A stretch of 10,357 nucleotides of DNA, taken from positions 1 to 10,357 of the forward strand of contig JAABSS010000445.1 in the NCBI GenBank assembly GCA_011390235.1, in the 5' to 3' direction. Numbering within the stretch: the first letter of the stretch is position 1; the number at the start of each line of letters is the position of its first letter. The translations under genes and the position numbers were made by a program. The notes beneath the pieces were generated by a model that saw only the letters and a program-made list of their open reading frames with translations, was not told the DNA's origin and made no database searches. Positions 1 to 6,398 of this stretch are shown here, in pieces. The DNA is from Desulfotignum sp. (GTDB lineage: Bacteria; Desulfobacterota; Desulfobacteria; Desulfobacterales; Desulfobacteraceae).

Positions 1-769
1 CGCAAAGACTGGAAATGAGACCTGCGGTATGGGCGGCCTTTGTTCCAAACGCCTCAAACCTTTCCTGGCCATAGGTGCCCACCACCACGACAGCTGCTGC
101 ATCCGCATTGTGGTGGTCAAAAACAGGTGCGCTCACAGCAGAGGTCCCCGGGGTGCGCCGGCCATTGTCAACGGCATAGCCGTATTCCCGGCAGAACGCC
201 AATTCTTTGTGCAGTTCTTTTTCATCCAGATCCCTGGTCTCTCCATGAAATAACAACTGGCCGGCATCAAAAATCCTGCTTTGCTCGTTTTCATTGAGAT
301 GGGCGAAAATCGCTTTGCCGTGGGCACCGTGGGTAATGTGCAGGGATTGATTCAGCCTTATGGTCACTGACAATTGATCATTTCCATCGTATTTGGCAGC
401 AATGAAAAACTGGTCGTGGCAGATAATCCCCAGAAGAACCGTGGCATTGGTTTCTGCTGCCAGTTTTTGCAGATGAACCCTGGAAACAGCGGCAAGATCT
501 ATTCTTTCCATGGCTTTTTGTGCCAGGGGCAAAAGCGCGGGTCCCAGGGAATAGGTTTTTGTCATGTCATCCTTGGTGACCAGGTCGTACTGCATCAGAG
601 CATTGAGAATGGAAAACCCCTTGCTCTTATGGATGCCGATCTCTTTGCACAGGGTGGTCAGGCTTGTGCCCGCATCATTTTGTTTTCCAAGGCATAACAG
701 CAATTGTGCGGCCTGATCCACCGCCGGGGCGTTGGAGCGGTAGGCAGATGGTTTTTTTTCAACAGTCAT
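1..769 (-). CDS. IclR-family transcriptional regulator (C-terminus cut by window edge)
   Basis: The frame is open from an ATG at 767-769 to the window edge, giving 256 residues without a stop; only the last few residues should be missing. Residues about 14-75 form the N-terminal winged helix-turn-helix of IclR proteins, with the recognition-helix region around IHKSKGFSILNAL. Residues about 90-256 form the GAF-like effector domain, including YGYAVDNGRRTPGTSAVSAP, the characteristic 'GYAxDxGE..PG...AAPVFD' stretch of the family. Family members are dimeric repressors or activators that respond to small organic acids or aromatics; the ligand here is unknown. A GTG lies two codons upstream, but the ATG is the better start and an in-frame stop follows just above it. 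The ribosome site (GACGG) is weak. A sigma-70-like promoter and a perfect inverted repeat lie just upstream, which suggests autoregulation. It reads in the same direction as the transporter operon but is separated by about 600 bp. Confidence 0.93.
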   Translation of the reverse strand, partial: MTVEKKPSAYRSNAPAVDQAAQLLLCLGKQNDAGTSLTTLCKEIGIHKSKGFSILNALMQYDLVTKDDMTKTYSLGPALLPLAQKAMERIDLAAVSRVHLQKLAAETNATVLLGIICHDQFFIAAKYDGNDQLSVTIRLNQSLHITHGAHGKAIFAHLNENEQSRIFDAGQLLFHGETRDLDEKELHKELAFCREYGYAVDNGRRTPGTSAVSAPVFDHHNADAAAVVVVGTYGQERFEAFGTKAAHTAGLISSLC

Positions 770-795
770 TTGCACCGTCTTTTATTTGTTAAGTA

Positions 796-828
796 TTTTA
801 TATACAGAACGCAATTCTGTATATAAAA
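796..828. promoter_or_regulatory. Perfect 14-bp inverted repeat, probable IclR autoregulatory operator
   Basis: TTTTATATACAGAA (796-809) and TTCTGTATATAAAA (815-828) are exact reverse complements separated by the five bases CGCAA. The repeat starts at the -10 hexamer of the predicted promoter and covers the transcription start, 27-59 nt upstream of the IclR start codon. IclR-family dimers bind inverted repeats placed this way and commonly repress their own genes, so this is the best operator candidate in the region. It lacks a following T-run and is therefore not an intrinsic terminator. Confidence 0.65.
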
Positions 829-851
829 ACAAAGAGCAGGGCAGGTGTCAA
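823..851 (-). promoter_or_regulatory. Sigma-70-like promoter of the IclR gene
   Basis: On the minus strand a perfect -35 hexamer TTGACA (plus positions 846-851) is followed after 17 bp by TTTTAT (823-828), which matches 4 of 6 bases of the -10 consensus. Transcription would begin around 816, inside the inverted repeat described next, and the leader to the ATG at 769 would be about 45-50 nt. The spacing and the placement directly upstream of the regulator gene support the call; the weak -10 lowers confidence. Confidence 0.55.
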
Positions 852-949
852 GAAAAAAATGATGGAAACACGGCAAATTTGTTCTCATCTCCATGCTTTG
901 GATCAAGCCTGGCGACATGCCTGATCAAATCTGTATGTGATATTTTTGT
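829..949. other. Non-coding stretch between IclR promoter and GC-rich element
   Basis: Apart from the -35 and spacer of the IclR promoter at its left end, I see no gene, repeat array or RNA family here. The open frame that crosses it on the plus strand has no recognisable protein character and no ribosome binding site. Confidence 0.4.
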
Positions 950-1050
950 GGCCGCTGCGCAGAGGCAACGGCCCGGGTCAGCCGCCCTTGTGAGGTTGCA
1001 GCTTGGGCGCAAACAATCCGGTTGCAGCCGACTATCGCGGCTGCCCCGGG
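950..1050. other. GC-rich multi-helix element of unknown function (candidate structured RNA or DNA)
   Basis: This 100-bp block stands out as GC-rich in an AT-rich intergenic region and contains several strong helices. Hairpin 1: GGCCGCTGC (950-958) pairs with GCAACGGCC (965-973), one mismatch. Long closing stem: 972-985 pairs with 1037-1050 (CCCGGGTCAGCCGC against GCGGCTGCCCCGGG), one mismatch in 14. Hairpin 2: CGCCC (983-987) with GGGCG (1005-1009). Hairpin 3: GCAGCCG (1024-1030) with CGGCTGC (1038-1044), seven perfect pairs with loop ACTATCG. The closing stem uses bases that hairpins 1, 2 and 3 also need, so two exclusive folds are possible. GGTTGCAGC occurs twice (994-1002 and 1020-1028). 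Being inverted repeats, the helices can form from either strand. I recognise no known riboswitch family, and no T-run follows on either strand. Confidence 0.4.
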
Positions 1051-1071
1051 TTATGTCAAGGTGTTTAACTA

Positions 1072-1358
1072 ATGGAAATTGTATCAGAATTTAAACCATG
1101 TGAAAAAAAGATCAGTTTTTTAGAACAGGAGGTGTTCAATTTTCCTGTTCTAAGCTTGAAAATTACGCATATGAAAATTTTGTTATAAAAGCCCTTTTGG
1201 ACTCCAGGTCTTCATTAGCAGGAATCCAAGGACAAGTAGGAGGTGGGGGGCTCTGTATACTGAGTCTTTGGGTCATTGAAAATCAACGGGGGCAAGGGAT
1301 TGGCAATAAGTTGCTCTTTTTAGCGGAAGAAACCAGAGCTTGCTTGATCGCATCCTTT
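1072..1358 (+). pseudogene. Decayed GNAT-family N-acetyltransferase, frameshifted and 3'-truncated
   Basis: From ATG 1072 the plus strand reads about 23 residues of plausible N-terminus (ending FLEQEVFN near 1140) and then hits a stop. Similarity continues in another frame from about 1143, with SCSKLENYAYENF, then AGIQGQVGGGGL, and then the acetyl-CoA binding motif A in LWVIENQRGQGIGNKLLFLA (R-x-x-G-x-G present). After EET (about 1334) the expected ARARGC-type helix is disturbed, and a few residues (DRIL, 1346-1357) resume in a third frame before all similarity ends. This corresponds to one missing base (or two extra) near 1140, further small deletions near 1335-1345, and loss of the C-terminal third. 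Small bacterial GNATs of this type run to roughly 140-150 residues. It is the only gene remnant on the plus strand and ends within about 20 bp of the hydrolase stop codon. It cannot make a working enzyme as it stands. Confidence 0.75.
1120..1153. repeat. Perfect 11-bp inverted repeat at the GNAT frameshift
   Basis: TTAGAACAGGA (1120-1130) and TCCTGTTCTAA (1143-1153) are exact reverse complements separated by 12 bases. The position where the GNAT reading frame is lost (about 1140-1145) lies at the inner edge of the right arm. Neither strand has a T-run directly after the stem, so it is not a canonical terminator. Confidence 0.6.
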
Positions 1359-1377
1359 TTTTGCCGCCATCTTCTGT

Positions 1378-2244
1378 TTATTCTTCAAGTTTATCTTTAA
1401 TATAAACAGGGCTTTCTTCAAAGGGTTGGGTCTGGTAACCAAACCGGTGTTTTTCATGGAAAAAAGAGGCCAGGGGACGGGATACGCCGGCAATGCCATA
1501 ATCCCGGGACCGCTGGACCGCCTCCATGTCAAGCATGGCGATCATGTTTTCCTGAAGCTGGCCTGTTTTCTGGATAACCTTCCCCTCCGGATCAACAATC
1601 AGGCTTTCCCCTTTGCCGCCGGATCCCACACCATTGATGCCGATGCCGTTTATTCCCACCACATAACACTGGTTCTGAATAGCCGCCGCCCGGGTCAAAA
1701 TTATTTCCTGGGCCCGGTCCATGGTGCCTGCTGCAGTGGGGATAAGGATGATTTCAGCGCCTTTAAACACAAGATCCCTGATCAGTTCCGGGAACCACAG
1801 GTCATAACAGTTGCACAGACCGATTCTGGCCTTTCCCGGCAAATCAAACACCAGGGTTTTGTTCCCTGAGACCGTTTTTTCATGGGGGCGCCACGGATAT
1901 AATTTGTGATATATGTGAATAATATTTCCCTGGTTATCAAAAACAGGAATGGCATTATATATTTTATCCGCCTTTTTTTCATACAAAGATCCGGGGATAA
2001 AATAGATATTGTGTTCTCTGGCAATTTTGGCACACGCATCGGTAATGGGTCCGGGAATCGTCTGGGCCAGTGTGTTAAAATTGGGAGATCCCTGTATGAT
2101 GAGTTCAGATGCTACAACAATGCTTACCCACGGACTATAATACTTTATCAGGGCAATCTGCCTGACCATATTTTCCAGGTTTTTTTCTATCTCTCCGGGA
2201 ATAACCTCCAGCTGGCAGGCAGCCAGCCCCAGCAAACGGCTCAT
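1378..2244 (-). CDS. Carbon-nitrogen hydrolase (nitrilase superfamily amidase), operon-terminal
   Basis: The protein has 288 residues, a normal length for single-domain amidases of this superfamily. The catalytic set is visible: Glu47 in ASELIIQG, Lys114 in HKLYPW, a second acid Glu122, and the nucleophile Cys146 in CNCYDLWFPE. The family hydrolyses non-peptide C-N bonds of amides, carbamoyl compounds or nitriles through a thioester intermediate in the cytoplasm. The CYDxxFPE motif resembles the amidase and carbamoyl-hydrolase branches more than true nitrilases; Trp150 replaces the Arg common in Nit-type members. The start is secure: AAGGAG sits 5 nt before the ATG, and the upstream ATPase stop codon lies 9 nt away, partly within that ribosome site, so translation is probably coupled. 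As last gene of an importer operon it most likely processes the imported compound. I see no convincing terminator after its stop. Exact substrate unknown. Confidence 0.9.
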   Translation of the reverse strand: MSRLLGLAACQLEVIPGEIEKNLENMVRQIALIKYYSPWVSIVVASELIIQGSPNFNTLAQTIPGPITDACAKIAREHNIYFIPGSLYEKKADKIYNAIPVFDNQGNIIHIYHKLYPWRPHEKTVSGNKTLVFDLPGKARIGLCNCYDLWFPELIRDLVFKGAEIILIPTAAGTMDRAQEIILTRAAAIQNQCYVVGINGIGINGVGSGGKGESLIVDPEGKVIQKTGQLQENMIAMLDMEAVQRSRDYGIAGVSRPLASFFHEKHRFGYQTQPFEESPVYIKDKLEE

Positions 2245-2253
2245 AAATACTCC

Positions 2254-3255
2254 TTAATTATCAATTAATGCACCCTGTGCCCATAATGTCTCATGAAAAT
2301 GGCATCTTACCCAGCTGTGGTCACCTGTTTCGGATTTCAGGGGGCTTTTTTGTCTACAGATATTTTTTGCATAATTACATCGCGGATGAAAATGGCATCC
2401 TGATGGCGGGTCTGTCAATTTGGGGACTTCTCCCTTAAGAATTTCCAGTGTATTTGGCAGCTCCGGGTCTGCAACGGGAACGGCATTTTTCAAAGATTTT
2501 GTATAGGGATGCCGCGGGGTGTCAAACAATGCACGGCTGTCCTGGATCTCAACGATTTGTCCGGCATACATCACGGCCACCCGTGAACACACATGTTCCA
2601 TGATGCTCAAATCATGGCTGATAAACAGATAGGTAAGGTTGAATGCGCTTTGCAAATTTTTCATCAGGTTGATTACCTGGGCCTGTACGGAAACATCCAG
2701 GGCACTGGTGGCCTCATCAAAAACAATGAATCTGGGATCGGTGGCCAGGGCTCTGGCAATACAGATTCTCTGCTGCTGTCCCCCGGAAAATTCATGGGGA
2801 TACCGATAAATATGTTCTGATCTGAGGTCCACCCGGTGGAGCAGTTCAACCGCCTGCTCAAGATAGGCGTGTTTTGCAACCCTGGCATTTAAAACCAGGG
2901 CTTCTTTCAAAATGGTAAATATGGTCATTTTGGGATTTAAGGAGGCTTTGGGATCCTGAAATACCATCTGCATTTTGGATCTGTAGGGTTTAAGCCCTTT
3001 GCTGGAAAGGGTGCCGATGGGATCACCCATAAACCGGATCTCACCTGAATGCAGCGGCGCGATGCGTAACACAGTTCTTCCCAGTGTACTTTTCCCGCAA
3101 CCGGATTCCCCCACAAGACCTAAGCATTCGCCTTCGATAATATTCAGGCTGACATCACTTACCGCCTTTATCCAGGAACGGGGTTTTCCCAGGATGTTCT
3201 TTTTGCCGGGGAACCAGGTATTTACTTTTTCCAGTTCAATCAGGGATGATTTCAT
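2254..3255 (-). CDS. Opp/Dpp-type ABC importer ATPase, DppF/OppF-like
   Basis: The 333-residue ATPase is the second nucleotide-binding subunit of a peptide/nickel-type importer and acts on the inner face of the cytoplasmic membrane. Walker A is GESGCGKST (residues 49-57), the Q-loop Gln is 100, the signature is FSGGQQQR (156-163), Walker B FIVFDEA (176-182), and the H-loop His is 214. The C-terminal oligopeptide-transporter extension follows, with RHPYTKSL and four cysteines (287, 293, 300, 318) in GCHFHPRC...C...C. In some DppD/F-like proteins this Cys set can hold an iron-sulfur cluster; here that is an inference only. The frame extends upstream to 3369, but that part overlaps the preceding gene and is not family-like, so I place the start at the ATG 3255 (MKSSLIELEKV), 13 nt after the upstream stop. 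The ribosome site there is weak, which fits coupled translation. Confidence 0.94.
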   Translation of the reverse strand: MKSSLIELEKVNTWFPGKKNILGKPRSWIKAVSDVSLNIIEGECLGLVGESGCGKSTLGRTVLRIAPLHSGEIRFMGDPIGTLSSKGLKPYRSKMQMVFQDPKASLNPKMTIFTILKEALVLNARVAKHAYLEQAVELLHRVDLRSEHIYRYPHEFSGGQQQRICIARALATDPRFIVFDEATSALDVSVQAQVINLMKNLQSAFNLTYLFISHDLSIMEHVCSRVAVMYAGQIVEIQDSRALFDTPRHPYTKSLKNAVPVADPELPNTLEILKGEVPKLTDPPSGCHFHPRCNYAKNICRQKSPLKSETGDHSWVRCHFHETLWAQGALIDN

Positions 3256-3268
3256 TTGGCATTTCTTT

Positions 3269-4336
3269 TTAGTCTGTCTGATACTGTGGGTATAAAAAAC
3301 AGGATACGTCATGGTTGTTTTCAACACGCATGGTTTTGGGTTTCTGCTCCCGGCACCTGTCCATGGCATGATCGCATCTGCTGAAAAAACGGCACCCTTT
3401 TGGCGCGTTCACCAGATCCGGTACTATTCCAGGGATAAAGGCCAGAGATTCATTTTTCCCCAGTTTGGGGACCGCCTTGAGAAGCCCCCTGGTATAAGGG
3501 TGCAGCGGGTTTTTAAATATGGTTTTTGTGTCGGCGGTTTCAACGATCCTGCCGGCATACATGACAGCCACCCGGTTGCAGATCTGGGCGGCAATACCCA
3601 GGTCATGGGTGATAAATAAAATAGCGGTTTTTTTTGTTGTGCACAGATCTTTCATCAGTTTCAGAATATGGGCCTGAACCGTTACATCCAGTGCAGAGGT
3701 CGCTTCATCTGCAATTAATATTTCAGGCGCGGAAACAAGGGCCAGGGCGATCCGGTACCGCTGGGCCATGCCCCCGCTGACCTCGGCGGCATATAGTTTA
3801 AGCAACCGTTCGGTATCGGTGAGCCCCACTTCATGTAGTTTTTCTCTGGCAATGATCTGCACAGCCTGTTTCCGGGTGCACCCCTTTTTTAGTTTGATCT
3901 GGGCAATCCGGTGGGGCAGATAGCGCCGGATGAGCCTGGAAAACTGTTCTCCCAGGGTAAAAATGGGGTTGATACTGGATTTGGGGTTTTGAAATACCAT
4001 GGAAATTTTATCCCCCCGAATGGCTTGCAGCATTTTTGGGGGCAAAGACAGCAGATCCTCTCTCTCAAACAGCACACGGCCGGTGATTTCACAATTGCGG
4101 CCCGGAATCAGATGCAATAGTGATTTGGCTGTCACGCTCTTGCCTGAACCGGTTTCACCCACAAGGGCCAGTATTTCATTGGGATAAAGGTCAAAACTGA
4201 CCCCTTCCAGTATTTCTGCCCGGCCCTGGGGCAGGTTGAATGCAACCGCCAGTTCCCTGACCTGCAGGACCGGGTCTTTGTCATGACCAATGTGGGGATT
4301 GTGTGGATTGTCTTTGTTTGCAGTATCAGTATTCAC
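3269..4336 (-). CDS. Opp/Dpp-type ABC importer ATPase, DppD/OppD-like
   Basis: The product of 355 residues is the first ATPase of the importer. Walker A is GETGSGKSV (60-68), Q-loop Gln116, signature VSGGMAQR (186-193), Walker B ILIADEA (206-212), H-loop His244. The SGGM form of the signature is typical of the DppD/OppD half, as opposed to SGGQ in its partner, so the two proteins should form the usual heterodimer. The C-terminal extension carries HPYTRGLL and cysteines 315, 321, 328 and 346, matching the partner's arrangement. The start codon is GTG with GAGGAA about 8 nt upstream. The N-terminal ~20 residues, rich in Asn, His and Asp, precede the domain and look like a disordered leader. The region between the Q-loop and signature contains a basic stretch (RIAQIKLKKGCTRKQ) slightly longer than in the partner. 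Confidence 0.94.
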   Translation of the reverse strand: MNTDTANKDNPHNPHIGHDKDPVLQVRELAVAFNLPQGRAEILEGVSFDLYPNEILALVGETGSGKSVTAKSLLHLIPGRNCEITGRVLFEREDLLSLPPKMLQAIRGDKISMVFQNPKSSINPIFTLGEQFSRLIRRYLPHRIAQIKLKKGCTRKQAVQIIAREKLHEVGLTDTERLLKLYAAEVSGGMAQRYRIALALVSAPEILIADEATSALDVTVQAHILKLMKDLCTTKKTAILFITHDLGIAAQICNRVAVMYAGRIVETADTKTIFKNPLHPYTRGLLKAVPKLGKNESLAFIPGIVPDLVNAPKGCRFFSRCDHAMDRCREQKPKTMRVENNHDVSCFLYPQYQTD

Positions 4337-4370
4337 CTGTTATTTCCTCAATGATTTGGGATTTTACCTG

Positions 4371-5270
4371 TTATCCATTGGTATCCAGCATATCTTTGAG
4401 TGCATCACCAAAAATATTGAATGCGATTACAACGATGAACATGGCACATCCCGGAACCACGGAAATCCACCATTCGGAAAGAATGTTGGGTGCCCCTTCC
4501 CACACCATCAATCCCCAGTCTGCCATGGGGGGCTGGGTACCCAGCCCGATAAAACTCAACAGGCCGATGGTGATGATTGCCGGTCCCAGATCCAGCAGGA
4601 TCATTACCATGACCGGAGTGATGACATTGGGCAGCAGATGGCGGAATATGATGTACATCCTGCCATACCCCAGCATCTGGGCCGCTTCCACAAAAAGGGT
4701 CTGTTTTATGGACAGCACCTCCGCCTGGACCAGCCTTGTATACCAGGGCCACCACGGAATAATCAACGCAACTATGGCTGTAGACCAGCCCGCCCCGATA
4801 AGAATCGAAATCGCCATGGCAATCAGTGTGGAAGGAAAGGATAAAAACAGTTCAACGGTTCGTGATATGACGGCACCGGATATTCCTTCATTATATCCTG
4901 CCCACAATCCCAAAGGAACACCGATGAATGCAGCAGAAATAACAATGCAGATGCCGCCGAAAAGAGAAATTCTGGCACCGAAAATAACCCGGCTGACCAT
5001 ATCCCTGCCATAGATATCGGTTCCCAGGGCATAGGGTGAACCAGGGGCCTTGAGCCTGTGTTCCAGATTAACAGCCCCCATACCCTGGTCAGGATACGGT
5101 GCGATAACCGGCGCAAACAATGCTGCCACCAGCGCCAGGACCAGTATGATGAGTGAGAGAAATGCGGTTTTTCGACGCAACAGGCGTTTGAGCTGGAACC
5201 ATTTCATCTTTCTGTGGTCTTTTTTTACCTGAAGTGCCATTTCTGCAAATGAATCGGTCTGCACTGCCAT
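4371..5270 (-). CDS. Opp/Dpp-type ABC importer permease, DppC/OppC-like
   Basis: This 299-residue inner-membrane permease has the DppC layout: a cytoplasmic N-terminus ending in a basic patch (LKRLLRRK, 28-34), first membrane helix about 36-57, then the diagnostic GTDIYGRDMVSRVIFGARIS segment (83-102), and about five further helices. The EAA loop that contacts the ATPases is EAAQMLGYGRMYIIFRHLLP (195-214), with the conserved Gly and the RHLLPN ending. The C-terminus FGDALKDMLD is the usual family ending. The start ATG at 5270 has an AAGGGG ribosome site about 8 nt upstream, placed directly at the stop codon of the preceding permease (10 nt gap), indicating coupled translation. A 34-nt gap leads to the next gene. 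Confidence 0.95.
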   Translation of the reverse strand: MAVQTDSFAEMALQVKKDHRKMKWFQLKRLLRRKTAFLSLIILVLALVAALFAPVIAPYPDQGMGAVNLEHRLKAPGSPYALGTDIYGRDMVSRVIFGARISLFGGICIVISAAFIGVPLGLWAGYNEGISGAVISRTVELFLSFPSTLIAMAISILIGAGWSTAIVALIIPWWPWYTRLVQAEVLSIKQTLFVEAAQMLGYGRMYIIFRHLLPNVITPVMVMILLDLGPAIITIGLLSFIGLGTQPPMADWGLMVWEGAPNILSEWWISVVPGCAMFIVVIAFNIFGDALKDMLDTNG

Positions 5271-5280
5271 ATGCTTCCCC

Positions 5281-6291
5281 TTATTTTATCCGTGGATCAA
5301 CCAGCCGCCTGATAATGTCCATGGTTGTATTTGCAATGACATAGACAGTGCCGATCATCAGGGTAACACCCATCAAAGCGGTGTAATCAAGGCTTGTGAT
5401 TGCAGCCAGAGAATAATATCCGATCCCCGGCCAGTTAAAAATCATTTCCACATAAAAGGTGGACAGCAGAATAATGGCCACAGACAGTCCGATAACGGTC
5501 AATACCGGGGACATGGCATTCCTGAGCCCATAATAAAAAAACAGGAACCGTTCACTGATTCCCGATGCCCGGGCCGCCAGGATATAATCCTGCTGCATGA
5601 TATCGAGCAAAGAAGACCGGGTCAGTCGTGCGATAATTCCCAGGGGACCGACACACAAGGCTGCTACAGGAAGCACCATATGCCACGCAGTATTAAAAAA
5701 TGCTTTGAAATTGCCGGTGACAAGGGTATCGATCAAGCTGAATCCGGTGATATTTTCTATGGGATTGGTAAATTCCAGAAATGAATCCAGCCGTCCCTGC
5801 AGGGGAAACCATCCCAGGTAATTAAAAAAAAGCAATTGCAGCAAAAGTGCCAGGAAAAAAATGGGAATAGAGACTGCTGCCGATGAAAACCATTTGATAG
5901 TTGCATCGATATAAGTGCCATGGAAATAAGCTGCTGTTACACCGGATGATATACCAAAAATGGCGGCGATTAACAGTGCCCAGAAAACCAGTTCAAAGGA
6001 CATGGGAATTTTTTCCATCAGATCTGTGAAAACTGGGCGATGGGTTCTTAGGGAAACGCCTAAATCCGCCCGGATCAATTTTTCCATATACCGCTTGTAC
6101 TGGACAATCAACGGCTTATCCAGCCCCAGTTCCACCCTGGCACGTTCGATCTGTTCAGGCTTCGCGTTTCCCCCGATATACAGCGCTGCCACATCCCCGG
6201 GCAAAGATCTGGTGAAAAAGAATACCAGGGTACTCAAAACCATCAGCAAAGCGATCAACCCGACAAATCGTCTGAATAGAAACCACAGCAT
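5281..6291 (-). CDS. Opp/Dpp-type ABC importer permease, DppB/OppB-like
   Basis: From ATG 6291 the protein has 336 residues and forms the other half of the membrane channel. It opens with the family-typical MLWFLFRRFVGLIALLMVLS, whose first helix spans about 9-27; the large periplasmic loop with LPGDVA and GLDKPLIVQY (28-95) follows, then about five helices. The EAA-type loop is AARASGISERFLFFYYGLRN (239-258), and the ending LVDPRIK is diagnostic for DppB. The frame continues upstream to alternative TTG/ATG codons at 6339/6336, but those lie inside a strong hairpin and have no ribosome site, whereas 6291 is preceded by AAAAGG. An acidic residue in helix-rich MEKIP and the unusually Phe-rich 144-156 segment are normal for the family. 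Confidence 0.95.
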   Translation of the reverse strand: MLWFLFRRFVGLIALLMVLSTLVFFFTRSLPGDVAALYIGGNAKPEQIERARVELGLDKPLIVQYKRYMEKLIRADLGVSLRTHRPVFTDLMEKIPMSFELVFWALLIAAIFGISSGVTAAYFHGTYIDATIKWFSSAAVSIPIFFLALLLQLLFFNYLGWFPLQGRLDSFLEFTNPIENITGFSLIDTLVTGNFKAFFNTAWHMVLPVAALCVGPLGIIARLTRSSLLDIMQQDYILAARASGISERFLFFYYGLRNAMSPVLTVIGLSVAIILLSTFYVEMIFNWPGIGYYSLAAITSLDYTALMGVTLMIGTVYVIANTTMDIIRRLVDPRIK

Positions 6292-6322
6292 GGTGTTGCC
6301 TTTTTTGTATAATTGCACAGCC

Positions 6323-6364
6323 TCCCGGACCTGCATCAAAAAAAAGATGATGCATGGTCCGGGA
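6323..6364 (-). promoter_or_regulatory. Intercistronic hairpin between binding-protein and permease genes
   Basis: TCCCGGACC (6323-6331) plus GCATCA (6333-6338) pair with TGATGC (6348-6353) plus GGTCCGGGA (6356-6364), 15 pairs with a small bulge. In the minus-strand transcript the loop is U-rich. The stem follows the solute-binding-protein stop by about 35 nt and precedes the permease start by about 30 nt. No U-run follows it, so it is not a full intrinsic terminator. Hairpins at this place in binding-protein operons commonly stabilise the upstream message or limit read-through, giving more binding protein than membrane complex; that role is inferred here. Confidence 0.65.
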
Positions 6365-6398
6365 ACTGTGACAGGTTCACTCTGGAAGCGTTTTCCGG

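Noticed and set aside
965..1060. Cobalamin riboswitch, because GCGGCTGCCCC resembles part of its core
   Set aside because: The B12 box and the rest of the conserved core are missing, and there is no B12-related gene next to it.
1063..1069. GTTTAAC just before the GNAT remnant as an integron attC end
   Set aside because: It fits RYYYAAC only in the wrong orientation for a cassette carrying the GNAT gene, and no matching partner core site is present.
786..1094. Plus-strand frame of 102 codons across the intergenic region
   Set aside because: No start signal or protein character; it runs through the operator repeat and the GC-rich hairpins.
1120..1153. Inverted repeat as the intrinsic terminator of the importer operon
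   Set aside because: On the minus strand the stem is followed by an A-run and a T-run only appears about a dozen bases later; on the plus strand there is none.
3256..3369. Upstream extension of the DppF-like ATPase start
   Set aside because: It overlaps the end of the preceding ATPase gene, and the extra residues are not family-like; the ATG at 3255 begins the normal N-terminus.
4303..5013. Plus-strand open frames opposite the DppC-like permease
   Set aside because: These are shadows of a gene with a clear EAA loop and membrane pattern.
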